Source: an uncultured Oscillospiraceae bacterium (lineage in GTDB: Bacteria; Bacillota; Clostridia; Oscillospirales; Acutalibacteraceae). Taken from it: 15,747 bases of DNA. The notes under the pieces are model-generated. The model was not told where the DNA came from. It saw nothing but the letters and a program-made list of their open reading frames with translations, and made no database searches. The stretch is from assembly GCA_900550095.1 (NCBI GenBank), contig URRG01000013.1, positions 1-15,747 on the forward strand, read 5' to 3'. Both the position numbers and the translations under genes were made by a program. Positions 12,225 to 15,747 of the stretch are shown here, piece after piece (the first letter of the stretch is position 1; every line of letters starts with the position of its first letter).

Positions 12225-14141
12225 ATGAGCATGATTACAGTGAAGCTGAGGGACGACAGCCGTCAATTTGAAAGCGGCGTCACCGTAGCGGAAGTTGCAA
12301 AGTCCATTGGGGCGGGCCTTTATAAGGCTGCCTGCGCCGGACGGGTGAACGGAAAGGCGGTGGATCTCCGCACCCCCCTCACGGAGGACTGCGAGCTTGA
12401 GATCCTCACCTTCGACAGCCCGGAGGGAAAGCACGCCTATTGGCATACTACCTCCCATATTCTGGCGCAGGCGGTAAAGCGCCTGTTCCCGGAGGCTGCC
12501 CTTGCCATCGGCCCCGCCATCGACAACGGCTTTTATTACGACATGGATCTTCCCCGCTCCCTGACGCCGGAGGATCTGGAAAAGATCGAAGCCGAGATGA
12601 AAAAGATCGCCAAGGAAAACCTGCCTCTTGAGCGGTTTGAGCTTTCCCCGGAGGAAGCGAAGGCCCTTATGGAAAAGGAGAAACAGCCCTATAAGCTGGA
12701 GCTGATCGAAGAGCATTCCGGCAAAGGGGAGAAGATCAGCTTTTACCGGCAGGGCGAGTTCACGGATCTCTGTGCAGGCCCCCACCTGATGACGACGGGC
12801 CAGGTTAAGGCCGTTAAGCTTACCAACTGCACCGGTGCTTACTGGCGCGCGGATGCAAACAATAAGATGCTCCAGCGCGTATACGGTATTTCCTTCCCCA
12901 AGGCGTCGGAGCTGGAGGCGTACGTGACCATGCTGGAAGAAGCGAAAAAGCGCGACCACCGGAAGCTGGGCCGCGAGCTGGAGCTTTTCACCATCATGGA
13001 CGAGGGCCCCGGGTTCCCCTTCTTCCTGCCCAAGGGTATGATCCTGAAGAATCTTCTCATCGACTACTGGAGGGAGATCCACAGAGAAGCGGGCTACCAG
13101 GAGATTTCCACGCCTGTTATCCTGAGCCGTTCCCTGTGGGAGCGCAGCGGCCATTGGGACCATTATAAGCAGAATATGTATACCACCGTTATAGACGGCG
13201 AGGATTACGCTATCAAGCCCATGAACTGCCCCGGCGGCATACTGGTATACCAGACGAAAATGCACTCCTACAGAGATCTGCCCCTGCGCATCGGAGAGCT
13301 GGGCCTGGTGCACCGGCACGAGCTTTCCGGCGCCCTGCACGGCCTTATGCGCGTCAGGTGCTTTACGCAGGACGACGCCCATATCTTTATGCTGAAAAGC
13401 CAGATCAAAGACGAGATCAAAGGGGTTGTCCGGCTCATAGACAAGGTCTATAGGGCGTTCGGCTTCGCCTACCATATCGAGCTTTCCACCATGCCGGAGG
13501 ACCACATGGGGGCCATTGAGGATTGGAACGAAGCTACGGATGCGCTGCGTGCCGCTATTTCGGAGCTGGGATACGATTATGAGGTGAACGAAGGGGACGG
13601 CGCCTTCTACGGCCCAAAGCTGGATTTTCACCTTACGGACTGCCTGGGCCGTACCTGGCAGTGCGGGACCATCCAGCTGGATTTTCAGCTTCCTGAGCGG
13701 TTTGAGCTGGAATATACGGGTGAGGACGGCGCCAAGCACCGCCCGATCATGATCCACAGGGTGGTGTTCGGCAGCATCGAGCGCTTTATCGGCATCCTGA
13801 CCGAGCATTTTGCGGGAGCCTTCCCGGCGTGGCTTTCCCCTGTGCAGGCGAAGGTGCTCCCCATTTCCGAGCGGCATCACGAGTATGCCTCTCGGGTGGA
13901 GGAAGCCCTTACAAAGGCGGGCTTCCGCGTTGAGGCGGATATGCGCAGCGAGAAGATCGGCTATAAGATCCGCGAGGCGCAGCTGCAGAAGATCCCCTAT
14001 ATGCTGGTCGTGGGCGATAAGGAAGCAGAGAGCGGAGAGGTTTCTGTCCGCGGAAGAAAGGCCGGAGACCTTGGAAGCATGACGCTGGAAGCGTTTATGG
14101 AAAAGCTTCGGGCGGAAGTGGACTCTAAGGCGATGGAATAA
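12225..14141 (+). CDS. thrS: Threonyl-tRNA synthetase
   Basis: This class II synthetase charges tRNA-Thr with threonine in the cytosol. The ATG at 12225 follows AAAGGAG at 8 nt and gives 638 residues, the normal size; an in-frame ATG at 12165 lacks a ribosome site. Domains are TGS (about 1-63), the editing domain (about 65-225) with HTTSH (H74, H78) and DLCAGPH (C183, H187) for removing mischarged serine, the catalytic core (about 245-530), and the anticodon-binding domain (about 535-638). The catalytic zinc ligands are C335 in MNCPGG, H386 in DDAHIF and H511 in MIHRVVFGSIER, matching the family. Motif 2 is seen around HRHELSGALHGLMRVR. Expression is set by the upstream T-box, and a strong terminator follows the gene, so it is a single-gene unit. 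Confidence 0.98.
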   Translation: MSMITVKLRDDSRQFESGVTVAEVAKSIGAGLYKAACAGRVNGKAVDLRTPLTEDCELEILTFDSPEGKHAYWHTTSHILAQAVKRLFPEAALAIGPAIDNGFYYDMDLPRSLTPEDLEKIEAEMKKIAKENLPLERFELSPEEAKALMEKEKQPYKLELIEEHSGKGEKISFYRQGEFTDLCAGPHLMTTGQVKAVKLTNCTGAYWRADANNKMLQRVYGISFPKASELEAYVTMLEEAKKRDHRKLGRELELFTIMDEGPGFPFFLPKGMILKNLLIDYWREIHREAGYQEISTPVILSRSLWERSGHWDHYKQNMYTTVIDGEDYAIKPMNCPGGILVYQTKMHSYRDLPLRIGELGLVHRHELSGALHGLMRVRCFTQDDAHIFMLKSQIKDEIKGVVRLIDKVYRAFGFAYHIELSTMPEDHMGAIEDWNEATDALRAAISELGYDYEVNEGDGAFYGPKLDFHLTDCLGRTWQCGTIQLDFQLPERFELEYTGEDGAKHRPIMIHRVVFGSIERFIGILTEHFAGAFPAWLSPVQAKVLPISERHHEYASRVEEALTKAGFRVEADMRSEKIGYKIREAQLQKIPYMLVVGDKEAESGEVSVRGRKAGDLGSMTLEAFMEKLRAEVDSKAME

Positions 14142-14152
14142 ATCATAAACGG

Positions 14153-14206
14153 ATCCGCCGGGCGGGCCGGAGCATGCGGCTGCTGGTATCGTCCGGCGGA
14201 TTTTTT
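14153..14206 (+). terminator. Intrinsic terminator of thrS
   Basis: ATCCGCCGG (14153-14161) pairs with CCGGCGGAT (14193-14201), with a small inner stem in the 31-nt loop. Six Ts follow. It starts 12 nt after the thrS stop. Confidence 0.85.
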
Positions 14207-14328
14207 AGTTTCCGGCGGAGAGGCGGGCACGGAGGCCCAAGGGGAATGCGTTCCGGCTTTCGGACGCCTTTTGGCCGCGTATTTTGGCCGGCGGGGCCCG
14301 GTTGAGGATTGTGTTGGGGGGATGCGCT

Positions 14329-15129
14329 GTGTATTGCCTGGATCTGCTGGAGAATCCGGTCTTTTCGGAGTGCGAATTCCGCAGCTTCAGCCAGGGAGAG
14401 CATCATATGACCAGGAAATGGGAAAAAAGCGTCCTGCTTCTCGTGCTGAAAAACGAGCTGCTGTTTGAAGAGGACGGCAGGGCGGTTTCCGTGCGGGAGA
14501 ACGGCTGGTATATCCAGAGAGGCGGCCTGCAGCAAAGGGGCCCGGAAGGCTCCCCCGCTCCGGAATATTTTTACGTTCATTTCGACGGCAGCTTCAGGGA
14601 CGCGGCTTCCCCCGGCACGGGACTTCTCCCCATAGAGGGAGTCTTCCGGAGAGAGACCGTTCTCCCGCTCATACGAGAGCTTTACGACTGTCGGAACGGC
14701 ATAGAGACGGCGGGGGTGTATGAGAATACCATTTTTCAGTATCTCCTCTATGAGCTGAAAAAGGAATCCGGGGCGCAGAGCAGCGGGCTGCCGTTCCGGA
14801 TCGCGGAATATATTTCCCGGAATTTCGACAATCCTCTTTCCCTGCGGGAACTGGCTCTGGAATTCGGTTACTGCGAAGATTATCTGGGGCGTGTTTTCAA
14901 AAAGCAGTATCAGACCTCCATCCACCGGTATATGACTCGCCTGCGCCTGCAAAAGGCCAGGCAGCTTCTGCTGTATACGGAACAGGGGATCGCGCAGATC
15001 GCCTTTGAGGTAGGCTATTCGGAGGCGTCTCTTTTCTATAAATCTTTTTTAAAGGAAGAGGGCGTTTCTCCAGCCCAGTGGAGGGAACAGAAGCGGCACA
15101 GGGACCATACGGATTTCCGGGGGCCGTGA
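14329..15129 (+). CDS. AraC-family transcriptional regulator
   Basis: This regulator has 266 residues from the GTG at 14329, chosen because a GGGGGG ribosome site (14316-14321) lies 7 nt upstream; the frame is open further up (to TTG 14284) without a better site. The N-terminal about 110 residues are a cupin-like effector domain, with elements such as ENGWYIQRGG and YFYVHFDGSF typical of sugar-responsive members. A helical linker follows. The C-terminal double helix-turn-helix has LSLRELALEFGYCEDYLGRVFKK (about 170-193) and the AraC signature GIAQIAFEVGYSEASLFYKSFLKEEGVSPAQWR in two helices (about 220-252). It has a terminator of its own and converges on a glycoside hydrolase gene 122 nt away, which suggests that it controls carbohydrate use. 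The inducer and targets are unknown, and I see no clear promoter upstream. Confidence 0.92.
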   Translation: MYCLDLLENPVFSECEFRSFSQGEHHMTRKWEKSVLLLVLKNELLFEEDGRAVSVRENGWYIQRGGLQQRGPEGSPAPEYFYVHFDGSFRDAASPGTGLLPIEGVFRRETVLPLIRELYDCRNGIETAGVYENTIFQYLLYELKKESGAQSSGLPFRIAEYISRNFDNPLSLRELALEFGYCEDYLGRVFKKQYQTSIHRYMTRLRLQKARQLLLYTEQGIAQIAFEVGYSEASLFYKSFLKEEGVSPAQWREQKRHRDHTDFRGP

Positions 15130-15141
15130 GGGCGGATGCAG

Positions 15142-15187
15142 AAAGCAGCAGGAGCGGGATCCAAGAGGATCCGCTCCTGCTGCTTTT
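15142..15187. terminator. Bidirectional terminator between AraC and glycoside hydrolase genes
   Basis: AGCAGCAGGAGCGGGATCC pairs with a downstream copy of its complement, with a single bulged G, through about 18 bp around an AAGA loop. Four Ts follow on the plus strand and a short interrupted T run on the minus strand. It serves the AraC gene directly and probably also the convergent glycosidase gene, which ends 64 nt away. Confidence 0.8.
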
Positions 15188-15250
15188 GGGGAAGATTTGC
15201 AGAGATGCATGTACTATGAGACTGTGTGTATACAGGCGTAGAAACCGGCT

Positions 15251-15747
15251 TCAGCCGAGATACTGGAAATTCTGGAGCAGAGGTACCTCGGAGGCGTCGA
15301 AGGGGGTCCCGTCCGGATAGAGGAGGCAGTGGAACCAGCGCTTCGGCTCCGGAGAACCCTCCGGCCACCCCCAGGGATACTGGTACTGGGCGGCGCCGGC
15401 ACACAGGCCCCACAGATACCAGCCGATATGTTTTTCCGCATAAATGGGGAGCACGTTTGCCAGTTCGTTCCCGAAGGAGCGGGCCAAGAACTCCGTGCAG
15501 AGAATGGGACGGCCCAGCTCGACCATACGGTTTACTTCCTGCTCAAAGGTCAGACCGTTGAGATCGTAAGCATTGCCGGAGCCGGGCTTCATGTAGCAGT
15601 GGAAGCTGCCAATGTCGGAAAGATCCCATGCCTGCCAGCAGGCTGTGAGCGGCTGGCGGGGGTTCACGTTCCGCGCGGCCTCGAAAACGCACTCGACGAT
15701 CTCGCCTGCGTCGGCCGCAGCCTCGTTATACAGATCCCATACGGCTA
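15251..15747 (-). CDS. Glycoside hydrolase (cellulase/xylanase-like TIM barrel), C-terminal part, cut by window edge
   Basis: About 165 C-terminal codons are visible; the start lies beyond the right edge. The sequence resembles a clostridial and Paenibacillus group of predicted clan-A (GH5-like) beta-glycosidases, often labelled 1,4-beta-xylanase. The visible barrel strands carry VWDLYNEA with the probable acid/base Glu, a GSFHCYMKPGSG segment, ILCTEFLAR with the probable nucleophile Glu, HIGWYLWGLCAG, and a closing PEGSPEPKRWFHCLLYPDGTPFDASEV. The usual NEP after the acid/base strand reads NEA here. A reading frame could begin at GTG 15667, but the homology-bearing sequence continues upstream to the edge, so the gene is longer. 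It is probably cytoplasmic, but whether it has a signal peptide cannot be seen. It converges on the AraC gene. The substrate is inferred only as a plant-type beta-glycan or oligosaccharide. Confidence 0.85.
   Translation of the reverse strand, partial: AVWDLYNEAAADAGEIVECVFEAARNVNPRQPLTACWQAWDLSDIGSFHCYMKPGSGNAYDLNGLTFEQEVNRMVELGRPILCTEFLARSFGNELANVLPIYAEKHIGWYLWGLCAGAAQYQYPWGWPEGSPEPKRWFHCLLYPDGTPFDASEVPLLQNFQYLG

Noticed and set aside
12201..13880. Long minus-strand frame (559 codons) opposite thrS
   Set aside because: It is a shadow of the complete threonyl-tRNA synthetase gene.
1..15747. CRISPR array, mobile element, tRNA or rRNA genes, or a defence island
   Set aside because: I found no repeat-spacer pattern, transposase, integrase, tRNA cloverleaf, rRNA segment or defence-type domain on either strand.

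Overview
The window is chromosomal DNA from a spore-forming Firmicute, most likely class Clostridia. The evidence is SpoVS, RNase Y with YmdB, a T-box leader on thrS, strong AGGAGG ribosome sites with some TTG/GTG starts, and a GntR/ABC pair of the YtrA-YtrB kind. GC is moderate and genes are densely packed. I see no insertion sequence, prophage, CRISPR array, tRNA or rRNA. I cannot name a genus from sequence alone.

Layout. 1-721 (minus): start of an ABC transporter ATPase gene (cut by the left edge) behind a small GntR repressor gene, with a strong promoter and a palindromic operator. 911-947: bidirectional terminator. 998-3270 (minus): a D,D-carboxypeptidase followed by a YjjG-like HAD phosphatase. 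3468-4133 (plus): a small metallophosphoesterase with two unusual metal-site residues. 4268-11498 (minus): a housekeeping block, in transcription order rny (RNase Y), ymdB (phosphodiesterase), spoVS, yloV (DAK2/fatty acid kinase type) and recG. Internal promoters and a terminator divide it into at least rny-ymdB, spoVS and yloV-recG. 11499-12224: a long non-coding interval with a small terminator, the thrS promoter, a complete T-box leader and an extra 14-bp hairpin. 12225-14141 (plus): thrS. 14329-15129 (plus): an AraC-type regulator. 15251-15747 (minus): C-terminal part of a glycoside hydrolase that runs off the right edge and converges on the AraC gene.

How it works together. Most genes are core functions: peptidoglycan trimming, RNA turnover (RNase Y and the YmdB phosphodiesterase), sporulation, lipid precursor activation, recombination and tRNA charging. 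thrS should be induced by uncharged tRNA-Thr through the T-box. The AraC gene beside a glycosidase suggests that a carbohydrate-use locus begins at the right edge.

I did not find a clearly novel multi-gene system. The best leads are small: the altered metallophosphoesterase metal site, a near-perfect 29-bp inverted repeat next to the carboxypeptidase promoter, possible 5'-terminal hairpins on several transcripts, a possible short RNA ahead of the T-box, and strong unexplained hairpins between rny and ymdB and between the T-box and thrS.
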